NCBI RefSeq assembly: GCF_900103665.1
Contig: NZ_FNGY01000006.1
Span: forward strand, 124,001-188,000
DNA: 64,000 bases
Direction: 5' to 3'
From: Pedobacter steynii
Lineage (GTDB): Bacteria; Bacteroidota; Bacteroidia; Sphingobacteriales; Sphingobacteriaceae
This document shows positions 17,916-26,413 of the stretch, in pieces. Both the position numbers and the translations under genes were made by a program. The notes under the pieces were generated by a model. It was not told where the DNA came from. It ran no database searches and was given only the letters and a program-made list of their open reading frames with translations. The stretch's first letter is position 1. The number at the start of each line of letters is the position of its first letter.

Positions 17916-19251
17916 GCGGATTTATTTTGTAGGAATTGGTGGGATCGGCATGAGTGCCCTTGCACGTTATTTCAAAAACAGGGGTTGTGTGGTATGTGGT
18001 TATGACAAGACCAGAACAAACCTGACGATAGCACTTGAAGGTGAAGGGATTCCGGTTTCTTATGTGGATGAAGTCGCTTCATTGCCTGCTGAATTTGCAA
18101 CACATGATGTGGATACACTGATTGTGTACACTCCGGCCATTCCAAAAATCAGTGCTTTGCTGAACCATTTCAGGGAGGGCGACTTTGTCTTGAAAAAACG
18201 TTCTGAAGTACTGGGAATCATTAGTAAAGGTCAGTTCTGTATCGCAGTTGCAGGAACACATGGAAAGACGACAACTTCGTCGATCATTGCACATGTGCTA
18301 ACAGATACGGGTTTTGGCTGCACCGCCTTTCTAGGAGGAATAGCCAGCAATTATAACAGCAACTTTTTGCTGGGAGATAACAATGTGGTGGTCGTAGAGG
18401 CTGATGAGTATGACAGGTCGTTTTTGACCTTACATCCGGATCTTTCTGTGATTACTTCCATGGATGCAGATCACCTGGATATTTATGGTGATGCGGGGCA
18501 GCTTGAGGAATCCTTCCGCCTGTTTGCCGGACAATTGAAACCGGAAGGAACCTTGTTTGTGAAAGCAGGATTACCTCTGGAAAACGGAATTACGTATAGC
18601 GCAGGTTCATCTGCTGTGATTAAGGGAGAGAACATCCGTGTGGAAGGCTCTAAGTTTGTTTTTGATTATGCAGATGGCGATACGCTGATTTCAGATTTTC
18701 AGCTGATGCTGCCTGGAAAACATAACGTAGAAAATGCAGTTGCCGCCATCGCAGTGGCCTTAAAGCTGGGCATTGATGCGGATAAAATAAAGGTCGCTAT
18801 TGCGAATTTTAAAGGGGTAAAAAGAAGGTTTGAATATATAGTTAATGAGGATGGTCATATTTATATTGACGATTATGCCCATCATCCGGAAGAATTAAGG
18901 GCTTGTTTTGACGCAGTCAGACAGCTGTATCCGGAGAAAAAGCTAACGGTGATTTTTCAACCGCATTTGTTTACACGGACGCGTGATTTTGCAGATGATT
19001 TTGCGAAAGTATTGAGTACCGTGGATGAACTGGTGTTACTGGAAATTTATCCGGCGAGAGAATTACCTCTGGAAGGAATTGATTCCAGCTTTTTACTGAA
19101 TAAAATTACCCTTAAAAATAAAGAGATTATTGCCAAAGGCCTGGTGCCGGAATACATTAAAAATAAGAACCCTGAATTGCTGTTGACAGTGGGTGCAGGG
19201 GATATAGATACGTTAATACAACCACTTAAAGCTAATTTCACTAATGTTTAA
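17893..19251 (+). CDS. murC: UDP-N-acetylmuramate--L-alanine ligase MurC
   Basis: First ligase of the stem peptide. The N-terminal FVGIGGIGMSALARYFKNRG is diagnostic, the ATP loop GTHGKTTT starts at residue 121, and DADHLDIYGD and IDDYAHHPEELRACFDAVR follow. The 452-residue length is usual. A second in-frame ATG at 17896 is an equally good start. It overlaps murG by 23 bases and ftsQ by eight, so it belongs to the same message. Confidence 0.96.
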   Translation: MMELERIKRIYFVGIGGIGMSALARYFKNRGCVVCGYDKTRTNLTIALEGEGIPVSYVDEVASLPAEFATHDVDTLIVYTPAIPKISALLNHFREGDFVLKKRSEVLGIISKGQFCIAVAGTHGKTTTSSIIAHVLTDTGFGCTAFLGGIASNYNSNFLLGDNNVVVVEADEYDRSFLTLHPDLSVITSMDADHLDIYGDAGQLEESFRLFAGQLKPEGTLFVKAGLPLENGITYSAGSSAVIKGENIRVEGSKFVFDYADGDTLISDFQLMLPGKHNVENAVAAIAVALKLGIDADKIKVAIANFKGVKRRFEYIVNEDGHIYIDDYAHHPEELRACFDAVRQLYPEKKLTVIFQPHLFTRTRDFADDFAKVLSTVDELVLLEIYPARELPLEGIDSSFLLNKITLKNKEIIAKGLVPEYIKNKNPELLLTVGAGDIDTLIQPLKANFTNV

Positions 19252-20491
19252 AGACATCAATTGGAAATCGGTATTTAACAAGTTTGCCTGGATATTTTGT
19301 CTGAGCGGCCTGGTGGTGCTTATGAGTTTCGTAAGCAGCAAGAAGAATACGGTTGCAATTGCCAATGTCAAAATATTAATTCCGGGTGCGGATAACTTTA
19401 TCGAAAGAGAAGAGATTGATGCGGTTTTAAAACAGAGTCAGGGTTCTTTGATCGGGCGTAAGCTGGAAGAGGTGAACCTTCAGGACATAGAGAAAAAGAT
19501 TAAATCGAATCCTTATATCGCTCTGGCAACGGTCTATGCGGATATGGACGGTGTGATTCATATTGAAATTAAGCAACGCCAGCCGATTTTAAGGGTGATT
19601 AATGCCAATGGTCAGGACTATTATATTGACCGGAATGGATTGAAAATGCCGGTATCTCCAAATTTCACCGCAGATGTACTGGTGGCGAATGGAAATGTGA
19701 TGGAACATTTTACCGGAAGAGTGGATACACTGATCACCAAACTGGCCAGGGATTTGTATGAGACTGCATTGTTTATCAAGAAGGATACTTTGTGGGATGC
19801 ACAGATCGAACAGCTTTTTGTAAATGATAAGGCAGATATCGAGCTGATCCCAAGAGTAGGCAATCAACGCATTATTCTGGGTTCTGCAGATTCTTTAGAA
19901 GTAAAGATGAGAAACCTGCTGGCTTTTTATAAGCAGGCCATGCCTAAGGTAGGATGGGATACGTATAAGACGATCAATGTCAAGTATACGAACCAGGTGG
20001 TTTGCGTAAAAAATAAACCGGATTCTGTAATTGTTAACGGTGTGAAGCGGCCTAAGATCGTCGATACGCTGAAGTCAAATAAAGCGGTGGTTGATCAATT
20101 GGTTTTGCAGCAGATCGCCATGGAAATGAAAAATGACGGAGATGACCCTGACCAGCCTGATGGCGCAGTGGCCCCCCCGCCAAAACCGGTTAAGCCTGTT
20201 GGAAGTACAAGACCAGCGATAGCGAAAACCACAAAACCAGTAACGGCAAAGGTCACAAAACCTGCGGTTGCTAAAACGGTAAAGAAAAAGGTTACCCCGC
20301 CGGTAAAGAAAGCAACAGTGCCGGTAAAGAAGGCAACAGCGCCAGTAAAGAAGGCAACGGTGAAACCAGCTACTAAACCGGCAACAACAAAGCCCGCTAA
20401 ACCGGTGGTAAAGAAACCGGTAAAAACTGCTGCAAAGAAGCCGGGTGCAGCAAAAGAAAATAGTAAAACAGATACCAAGAAGAACAAATAG
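19244..20491 (+). CDS. ftsQ: Cell division protein FtsQ with a lysine/proline/alanine-rich C-terminal tail
   Basis: Bitopic division protein: short cytoplasmic N-terminus, one membrane helix (about residues 13-30), then a POTRA-like periplasmic domain starting around residue 40 and the FtsQ beta domain to about 270. FtsQ scaffolds FtsL/FtsB and FtsWI at the septum. Unusual is the last ~110 residues, which are low-complexity and very basic, made of K, P, A, V and T with three PVKKAT units encoded by 21-bp tandem repeats. The call rests on position before ftsA and this topology. Confidence 0.85.
   Translation: MFKDINWKSVFNKFAWIFCLSGLVVLMSFVSSKKNTVAIANVKILIPGADNFIEREEIDAVLKQSQGSLIGRKLEEVNLQDIEKKIKSNPYIALATVYADMDGVIHIEIKQRQPILRVINANGQDYYIDRNGLKMPVSPNFTADVLVANGNVMEHFTGRVDTLITKLARDLYETALFIKKDTLWDAQIEQLFVNDKADIELIPRVGNQRIILGSADSLEVKMRNLLAFYKQAMPKVGWDTYKTINVKYTNQVVCVKNKPDSVIVNGVKRPKIVDTLKSNKAVVDQLVLQQIAMEMKNDGDDPDQPDGAVAPPPKPVKPVGSTRPAIAKTTKPVTAKVTKPAVAKTVKKKVTPPVKKATVPVKKATAPVKKATVKPATKPATTKPAKPVVKKPVKTAAKKPGAAKENSKTDTKKNK
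20300..20362 (+). repeat. Three 21-bp tandem repeats inside ftsQ
   Basis: Units begin at 20300, 20321 and 20342 with CCGGTAAAGAA, CCGGTAAAGAA and CCAGTAAAGAA, and encode PVKKATV, PVKKATA and PVKKATV. The reading frame is kept, so copy number could change by slippage. Confidence 0.8.
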
Positions 20492-20518
20492 TATAAAACT
20501 CAACAAATCGATATAGTT

Positions 20519-21880
20519 ATGGGCAAAGAAAAATCTATCGTGCAGTCTCCAATCGTAGTAGGATTGGATATTGGTACTACAAAGATCTGCGTGATCGTAG
20601 GCCGGCGCACGCAGCACTCAAAAATCGAAGTACTGGGCATAGGGAAAGCGGAGTCTGCCGGGGTTACCCGTGGTGTAGTTTCCAACATCCAAAAAACGGT
20701 GCAGGGAATCGCACAGGCCGTGGAAGTGGCCAGTGGGCAATCGAATGTAGAAATCCGCGTGGTAAACGTTGGTATTGCTGGTCAGCATATCAAGAGTTTG
20801 CAGCACCGCGGAATTCTGACGAGAAGAGAGCTGAACAATGAAATCGGTAAAAAAGATATAGACAAATTGATTGATGATATGTTCAAACTGGTAATGCCCC
20901 CGGGAGAAGAAATCATTCATGTTTTGCCTCAGGAATTTACCATCGATAATGAGCCCGGAGTAAAAGACCCTATCGGAATGGCAGGAGTGCGCCTGGAGGC
21001 GAACTTCCACATCATTTCAGGACAGGTTACTGCTGTCAAGAATATCATGAGGTGCGTAACCAATGCCGGGTTACAAACTCAGGAATTAATTTTGGAGCCT
21101 CTTGCTTCTTCTGAATCGGTGTTGAGCGAGGAAGAGAAGGAAGCAGGAATCGCATTAGTGGATATCGGTGGTGGTACTACTGATATTGCTATTTTTCATG
21201 AAGGTATCATCCGCCATACTGCCGTTATCCCATTTGGTGGCAATAGCGTAACGGAAGATATTCGTGAAGGTTGTTCTGTAATGAGAAACCAGGCTGAACT
21301 GTTGAAGACCCGTTTCGGTTCTGCCCTGGCTGAAGAAAATAAAGAAAATGAAATCATTTGTGTTCCCGGACTGAGAGGAAGAGAACCGAAAGAGATTTCC
21401 GTGAAAAACTTAGCTTATGTGATCCAGGCCCGTATGGAAGAAATCATTGAGCATGTTTACTATGAGATCAAATCTTCAGGATATGAGAAAAAACTAATCG
21501 GTGGTGTGGTCATTACCGGTGGTGGTGCGTTGTTGAAACACCTTTCTCAGCTGGTAGAATATGTGACTGGTTTGGATTGCCGTGTAGGTTATCCGAATGA
21601 GCATTTGTCGAAATATGAAGACATGCCAAAGACGATCTATGATGACCTGAAAAGCCCGATGTATGCAACGAGTGTTGGCTTGCTGATCAAAGGAATCCAG
21701 AAAGCAGAAGAGTTGATTGAAGAAATGAAACAACCCGGAGTTTATGTGGAAAAACCTAAGGATGGCAAAGACAAAACCAAGAATTCCGGTGGTGGCTTGT
21801 TCGACAAGCTGTTAGCGAAAGCCAAGGATTTTGTGAAGGATGATATGAACGTAAGTGATGAAGATTATATTAAATCATAA
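20519..21880 (+). CDS. ftsA: Cell division protein FtsA
   Basis: Actin-fold ATPase that anchors FtsZ filaments to the membrane. Phosphate loop 1 is GLDIGTTKICVIVGR near residue 15; phosphate loop 2 is LVDIGGGTTDIAIFH near residue 222; and the adenosine motif is GGVVITGGGALLKHL near residue 325. The C-terminal part (KPKDGKDKTKNSGGGLFDKLLAKAKDF) contains a short amphipathic helix that would be the membrane-targeting sequence. Length is 453 residues. It lies 27 bases after ftsQ. Confidence 0.95.
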   Translation: MGKEKSIVQSPIVVGLDIGTTKICVIVGRRTQHSKIEVLGIGKAESAGVTRGVVSNIQKTVQGIAQAVEVASGQSNVEIRVVNVGIAGQHIKSLQHRGILTRRELNNEIGKKDIDKLIDDMFKLVMPPGEEIIHVLPQEFTIDNEPGVKDPIGMAGVRLEANFHIISGQVTAVKNIMRCVTNAGLQTQELILEPLASSESVLSEEEKEAGIALVDIGGGTTDIAIFHEGIIRHTAVIPFGGNSVTEDIREGCSVMRNQAELLKTRFGSALAEENKENEIICVPGLRGREPKEISVKNLAYVIQARMEEIIEHVYYEIKSSGYEKKLIGGVVITGGGALLKHLSQLVEYVTGLDCRVGYPNEHLSKYEDMPKTIYDDLKSPMYATSVGLLIKGIQKAEELIEEMKQPGVYVEKPKDGKDKTKNSGGGLFDKLLAKAKDFVKDDMNVSDEDYIKS

Positions 21881-21883
21881 TAT

Positions 21884-21930
21884 TTATCCACAATAAACGA
21901 TTTTTCCACATTTTAAACACTTGTGGGAAA
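21884..21930. promoter_or_regulatory. Cluster of DnaA-box-like sites between ftsA and ftsZ
   Basis: A perfect TTATCCACA is at 21884-21892, TTTTCCACA (eight of nine) at 21902-21910, and an inverted TGTGGGAAA (seven of nine to the reverse complement) at 21922-21930, spaced 18 and 20 bases. The gap of 129 bases probably also carries an ftsZ promoter. Binding by DnaA is an inference. Confidence 0.45.
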
Positions 21931-22009
21931 CGCCTGTTAAAAAGTGTGTATTATTACATAGGTAGATGAACAGGAAAAACGAATTTTTAAATAACTGATT
22001 CATAAAGAT

Positions 22010-23638
22010 ATGCAGTTCGAAATGTTAAAAGATAAGTCATCAATCATCAAGGTAATTGGTGTTGGTGGCGGTGGTGGTAATGCGGTAAACCATATGTACC
22101 GTCAGGGAATTACAGGGGTAGACTTTATTATTTGTAATACAGATGCGCAAGCATTGGAGTTTAGTCCGATCCCTAATAAGGTACAATTGGGTGCAAGCCT
22201 TACCGAAGGAATGGGTGCAGGCTCAATCCCTGAGGTTGGAAAAAACTCTGCTATTGAAAATATAGATGACATCAAACAAATGCTGGGAAGCACCACAAAG
22301 ATGTTGTTTATTACAGCCGGAATGGGTGGTGGTACCGGAACAGGTGCCAGCCCGATCATTGCTAAAGCAGCTAAAGAATTAGACATATTAACCGTAGCCA
22401 TCGTGACTACGCCTTTTGCCTTTGAAGGAAAGAGACGTAAGATGCAGGCCAATGATGGTTTGGATGAGCTGAAGAAATATGTGGATTCGTACCTGGTGAT
22501 TTCGAACGACCGGTTACGTGAAATCTTTGGTAACCTGACCTTAGGTTCCGCTTTTGCACAGGCCGATGATATCTTAACTACCGCCGCAAAAGGAATTGCA
22601 GAGATCATTACCGTACCTGGATATATCAACGTGGATTTTAAAGATGTGCGCACCGTAATGAAAGACAGCGGTGTATCGATCATGGGTAGTTTTGCCTGTG
22701 ATGGTGAGAACCGTGCTTTAAATGCAGTGGAAGGCGCATTGGCTTCTCCGTTATTGAAAGACAATGAGATTGAAGGTGCCAGATATATTTTGTTAAATAT
22801 CAGTTCAGGTTTGCGTGAAGTAACGATGGACGAGGTAACCATTATCACGGATTATATTCAGGATAAAGCAGGTCTTTCTGCTGACCTGATCTGGGGTAAT
22901 TGTATTGATGAGAACCTGGAAGATAAATTATCGGTGACGATCATCGCAACAGGATTCCAGACGACAGAGCAACGTGATGAAGAAAAAAAGAATGTAAAAA
23001 AGATTTCTTTGCTCACGCCTGAGGAGGCTCCTTTGGTAAAACCTATAGAAGCAGTAAACTCTTTTATTGCGCCTAAACCTGAAGCGGTTTCTAATGAGCC
23101 GGTGATGAAAGCAAAGGATGAGCTGAAACAGTCTGATCTTTTCGGTGACCTGTACGGAAACAATAAGAGAAAAATGGAAGATCCTGAAAACGGGATCGTA
23201 AGACATACCCTGGTTGAAGAAGAAGCTTCGGCTGCGGAAAGCCAGGAACCTTCTTTTGAGTTTGAAATCAAAGTGGCAGAAACTGATTTTGTATTTGAAA
23301 AACCAGAGTCTGTATTTAACAATGATGTAGAACCTCAAAAACAGGAAATCGTTGAAACAGGTGCTGATGACGATAAAAACGATGAGTCTATCGAAGATCA
23401 GTTGAAAAAATCCAAAGAAAGGATTTTGAGGCTAAAAGACCTGAGCATGAAACTGAGAACCAGCAATGGTTTACAGGAACTGGAAAATGAGCCTGCTTAT
23501 AAACGCAAACAAATGCAGTTGCAACAGGTTCAGCATTCTTCAGAATCTCAGGTTTCAAGATTTACGTTGAGCAATGACGAGGACGGATCTACAGAGATCA
23601 GACCTAATAATTCATTTTTACATGATAACGTTGATTAA
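22010..23638 (+). CDS. ftsZ: Cell division GTPase FtsZ, with long C-terminal linker
   Basis: Tubulin-like GTPase that forms the Z ring. The N-terminus has IKVIGVGGGGGNAVNHMY, the tubulin signature GGGTGTG is at residues 106-112, and the T7-loop region with VDFKDVRTVM follows. The conserved core ends near residue 318. The remaining ~220 residues are a variable, acidic linker with a coiled-coil-like basic section (KKSKERILRLKDLSMKLR) and a final FLHDNVD. At 542 residues the protein is far longer than E. coli FtsZ (383), which is usual in this phylum. A terminator follows. Confidence 0.96.
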   Translation: MQFEMLKDKSSIIKVIGVGGGGGNAVNHMYRQGITGVDFIICNTDAQALEFSPIPNKVQLGASLTEGMGAGSIPEVGKNSAIENIDDIKQMLGSTTKMLFITAGMGGGTGTGASPIIAKAAKELDILTVAIVTTPFAFEGKRRKMQANDGLDELKKYVDSYLVISNDRLREIFGNLTLGSAFAQADDILTTAAKGIAEIITVPGYINVDFKDVRTVMKDSGVSIMGSFACDGENRALNAVEGALASPLLKDNEIEGARYILLNISSGLREVTMDEVTIITDYIQDKAGLSADLIWGNCIDENLEDKLSVTIIATGFQTTEQRDEEKKNVKKISLLTPEEAPLVKPIEAVNSFIAPKPEAVSNEPVMKAKDELKQSDLFGDLYGNNKRKMEDPENGIVRHTLVEEEASAAESQEPSFEFEIKVAETDFVFEKPESVFNNDVEPQKQEIVETGADDDKNDESIEDQLKKSKERILRLKDLSMKLRTSNGLQELENEPAYKRKQMQLQQVQHSSESQVSRFTLSNDEDGSTEIRPNNSFLHDNVD

Positions 23639-23656
23639 TAAAATCATCTGAATATT

Positions 23657-23693
23657 TAAAAAGCCTTAGCAATTTCTTTGCTGAGGCTTTTTT
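23657..23693 (+). terminator. Intrinsic terminator after ftsZ
   Basis: AAAGCCTTAGCAA pairs with TTTGCTGAGGCTTT around a short loop and is followed by T residues. It closes the dcw operon. Confidence 0.85.
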
Positions 23694-23731
23694 GGCATAA
23701 TAATCGTACGTATGCCTATAAAGGGGGATAA

Positions 23732-23762
23732 TTGCTATTGAAGCATAATAACCTTAAATTTG
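23732..23762 (+). promoter_or_regulatory. Bacteroidota-type promoter for the alpha-oxoamine synthase gene
   Basis: TTG at 23732-23734, a 20-base spacer and a perfect TAnnTTTG (TAAATTTG, 23755-23762). The open frame of the downstream gene runs through this promoter, which shows that its start must lie further downstream. Confidence 0.65.
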
Positions 23763-23797
23763 CAAAAAATAAGACATATAATTTAAATAGATACACA

Positions 23798-25039
23798 TTG
23801 GATATTTTTGATAAAGTAGCAAAGCGCATGGGCCCGATTGGTCAGCACCAAAAATGGTCACATGGATATTTCTCTTTTCCTAAATTAGAAGGAGATATCG
23901 CGCCTCATATGAATTTTCGTGGCAAAGAACATTTAGTTTGGAGTTTAAACAATTATTTAGGGTTAGCAAACCATCCTGAGGTAAGAGAGGCAGATAAACA
24001 AGGAGCAACGGATTTCGGTATGGCCTATCCTATGGGCGCAAGGATGATGTCGGGGAACTCTAAATACCATGAGCAAATGGAGCAGGAGCTGGCAGCCTTT
24101 GTTGGAAAACCTGATGCATTTTTGTTAAACTATGGTTACCAGGGAATGGTTTCGATCATCGACTGTCTGGTAGATAGAAATGACGTGATTGTTTATGATG
24201 CGGAATCTCATGCCTGTATTATAGATGGTCTGCGTCTGCATATGGGAAAACGTTTTGTGTATCAGCATAATGATATTGAGAGTGCCCGTAAGCAACTGGA
24301 GCGTGCTACTAAACTGGTAGAACAAACCGGTGGTGGTATCCTTTTGATTACTGAAGGTGTTTTCGGAATGTCCGGAGCACAGGGTAAACTAAAAGAACTG
24401 ATCGAATTAAAGAAAGATTTCGATTTCCGTTTACTGATTGATGATGCGCATGGTTTTGGTACAATGGGACCAACAGGTGCAGGAACTCATGAAGCACAGG
24501 ATTGTATTGATGGCGTAGACGTTTACTTTGGTACTTTTGCCAAGTCGATGGCCGGAATTGGTGCTTTCGTTGCCTCTACTGAGGAGCTGACCAATTTCTT
24601 CCGTTATAATATGCGTTCCCAGACTTTTGCAAAGGCATTGCCTATGCCAATGGTAATTGGATTGCTGAAACGTTTGGAATTGCTTAAAAACAGTCCTGAG
24701 TTAAGAGAACGCCTATGGAATATTGCGACTACCCTTCAGAAAGGTTTAAGGGAGCGTGGATTCGATTTAGGCGTAACGAATACGATGGTAACACCGGTAT
24801 TCTTAAAAGGGGAGTTGCTGGAAGCTACAGCATTAACGATGGACCTTCGTGAGAACTACGGGATCTTCTGTTCGATTGTGGTGTATCCGGTAATTCCTAA
24901 GGGACTAATCGAGCTGAGGTTGATTCCTACGGCAGCCCATACTTTAGAGGATGTACAGCGTACCTTAGACGCTTTTAGCGAAGTGTCTGAAAAACTTAAA
25001 AGCGGTTATTACAAAGAGAATCAGTTCTCTATGGCTTAA
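23798..25039 (+). CDS. PLP-dependent alpha-oxoamine synthase family enzyme
   Basis: Fold-type I pyridoxal-phosphate enzyme of the group that condenses an amino acid with an acyl-CoA (KBL, AONS, serine palmitoyltransferase, cysteate acyltransferase). Visible are SLNNYLGLANHPEV, the cofactor-binding LIDDAHGFGTMGPTGAGTHE and the Schiff-base lysine in GTFAKSMAGIGAFVAS (about Lys249). There is no early ATG; TTG at 23798 gives the start LDIFDKVAKRMGPIG and lies about 30 bases after a good promoter, so I prefer it. The sequence differs from the classic Sphingobacterium serine palmitoyltransferase, so substrate identity is open; a role in sphingolipid-like or sulfonolipid synthesis is one guess. Confidence 0.8.
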   Translation: MDIFDKVAKRMGPIGQHQKWSHGYFSFPKLEGDIAPHMNFRGKEHLVWSLNNYLGLANHPEVREADKQGATDFGMAYPMGARMMSGNSKYHEQMEQELAAFVGKPDAFLLNYGYQGMVSIIDCLVDRNDVIVYDAESHACIIDGLRLHMGKRFVYQHNDIESARKQLERATKLVEQTGGGILLITEGVFGMSGAQGKLKELIELKKDFDFRLLIDDAHGFGTMGPTGAGTHEAQDCIDGVDVYFGTFAKSMAGIGAFVASTEELTNFFRYNMRSQTFAKALPMPMVIGLLKRLELLKNSPELRERLWNIATTLQKGLRERGFDLGVTNTMVTPVFLKGELLEATALTMDLRENYGIFCSIVVYPVIPKGLIELRLIPTAAHTLEDVQRTLDAFSEVSEKLKSGYYKENQFSMA

Positions 25040-25054
25040 TCATAATCATGAATG

Positions 25055-25094
25055 AAAAAAGAGACTGCTTTTGATTAGGCAGTCTCTTTTTTAT
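25055..25094 (+). terminator. Intrinsic terminator after the oxoamine synthase gene
   Basis: AAAAAAGAGACTGC pairs with GCAGTCTCTTTTTT around a ten-base loop, ending in T residues. Confidence 0.9.
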
Positions 25095-25275
25095 TTAAAA
25101 GAGAAATCTGTTTCGATTTGGAAAGAAAGGGGGTATACCGCTTCGGAAAGGCTGAAAATAGTTCTCATTTACGCCTATTTATTGTCTCAAACTCTTTTTT
25201 TATTAAAATAAACATCTTACTTTAGTAATAGAGTATCAATCAAACCATTAAAAAACTAAAAGGAGTAAATTAACG

Positions 25276-25455
25276 ATGAAAAAATTTAACGAAGCAAAAG
25301 AACTTGTTGCCGCTTTAGAAGCTGATGCAGACAAATTCTACAACAAAGCCAACAGTGCTGCAGGAACCCGCGTACGTAAAGGTATGCAAGACCTTAAAAA
25401 CCTAGCTCAGGCTATTCGTTTGGAAGTTCAGGAGACTAAAAACAAAGCCAGCTAA
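25276..25455 (+). CDS. Histone H1-like protein Hc1 (59 residues)
   Basis: A small basic helical protein starting MKKFNEAKELVAALEADADKF, with a central NSAAGTRVRKGMQDLKNLAQ and a Lys-rich end. This matches the short Hc1 family widespread in Bacteroidota, presumed to bind DNA in the nucleoid. A purine-rich AGGAG at 25261-25265 lies 10 bases before the ATG. It is flanked on both sides by intrinsic terminators, so it is a single-gene transcript. Confidence 0.8.
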   Translation: MKKFNEAKELVAALEADADKFYNKANSAAGTRVRKGMQDLKNLAQAIRLEVQETKNKAS

Positions 25456-25472
25456 CCCAACTTTTTGGTTCA

Positions 25473-25508
25473 AAAAAAAAGCGTCCAGGAAACCGGGACG
25501 CTTTTTTT
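25473..25508. terminator. Bidirectional terminator between hc1 and dapA
   Basis: GCGTCC and GGGACGC form a GC-rich stem flanked by an A run before and a T run after, so it can stop transcripts from both convergent genes. Confidence 0.9.
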
Positions 25509-25522
25509 ATGGAACCTGCTTT

Positions 25523-26404
25523 TTAAGCAGTGATTCTTTTCGTTTCTGCAATGATGGCCTGACGCAATTCATCGGATACTTTTACCAAAGGTAAACGTAC
25601 ATGATCATCACAAACACCCAGTTGTTTCAGGGCTGCTTTTACACCGGCAGGATTTCCTTCTGCAAACATTTGTCTGGTAAATTCAATCAGGTTCAGGTGC
25701 AATGGAGCTGCAGCACTGAAATCGCCTTTTAAAGCCAGTCTGATCATATCAGATAATTGTTTTGGTAAAGCATTTCCGATCACCGAGATCACACCTACAG
25801 CACCCAGGGAGATCATTGGCAAAGCCACGGGATCATCACCGGAGATCAACATGAAATCAGCCGGTTTATCCCTCATGATCTGGTTAAACTGGTCGAAATT
25901 TCCGGAAGCTTCTTTCGTTCCGATGATGTTTTTAAAATCATTGGCCAAACGACAGGTCGTTTCCGGACTCACATTACTTGCCGTACGGCCCGGTACATTG
26001 TACAATAAAATAGGTAGGGCAGTTGCTTCAGTCACTGCTTTATAATGCTGGTAAATGCCTTCCTGAGTTGGCTTATTATAATATGGACTGGCTGATAAGA
26101 TTGCATCATAACCATTCGCTTCAAAATCTTTTATGCTTTGTGCAACTTCTGCAGTATCGTTTCCTCCGATACCTGCAACAAGCGGTAAACGGCCATTATT
26201 GATTTCAGCAGTAAATTCCCAGATCTTCTTCTTCTCACTCTTATTCAGGGTTGACGCTTCTCCTGTGGTACCTAAGGATACCAGGTATTCTACCTTTCCT
26301 TCGACTAAGTAATTGATCAGGTTTTTTAGTCCGTCATAATCTACTGTTCCGTCTGCATTAAATGGTGTAACCACTGCTACACCTGTTCCGTGAAATTTAT
26401 TCAT
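25523..26404 (-). CDS. dapA: 4-hydroxy-tetrahydrodipicolinate synthase
   Basis: First committed enzyme of the lysine and meso-diaminopimelate pathway; a TIM-barrel aldolase condensing pyruvate with aspartate semialdehyde. Family motifs are GTGVAVVTPFN, SLGTTGEAST (near residue 43), LLYNVPGRT with the catalytic Tyr135, and IIGTKEASG with Schiff-base Lys164. Length is 293 residues. It lies nine bases after ligA on the same strand and supplies the DAP that MurE in this window should add. Confidence 0.95.
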   Translation of the reverse strand: MNKFHGTGVAVVTPFNADGTVDYDGLKNLINYLVEGKVEYLVSLGTTGEASTLNKSEKKKIWEFTAEINNGRLPLVAGIGGNDTAEVAQSIKDFEANGYDAILSASPYYNKPTQEGIYQHYKAVTEATALPILLYNVPGRTASNVSPETTCRLANDFKNIIGTKEASGNFDQFNQIMRDKPADFMLISGDDPVALPMISLGAVGVISVIGNALPKQLSDMIRLALKGDFSAAAPLHLNLIEFTRQMFAEGNPAGVKAALKQLGVCDDHVRLPLVKVSDELRQAIIAETKRITA

Positions 26405-26413
26405 CTTTTATGT

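Noticed and set aside
20300..20362. Tandem repeat as CRISPR or VNTR mobile element
   Set aside because: Units are coding, contiguous and lack spacers; they simply encode the ftsQ tail.
20095..20487. Hydrophobic, membrane-protein-like reading frame on the minus strand
   Set aside because: It is the reverse complement of the Lys/Pro/Ala/Thr-rich ftsQ tail, which automatically yields Phe/Val/Gly-rich sequence.
21884..21930. Chromosomal replication origin
   Set aside because: Only one perfect DnaA box, no AT-rich unwinding element and no dnaA or other origin genes nearby; regulation of ftsZ is the better reading.
22102..22848. Long antisense reading frame of 248 codons inside ftsZ
   Set aside because: It lies opposite a certain gene; the openness comes from codon bias, and the translation has no recognisable family.
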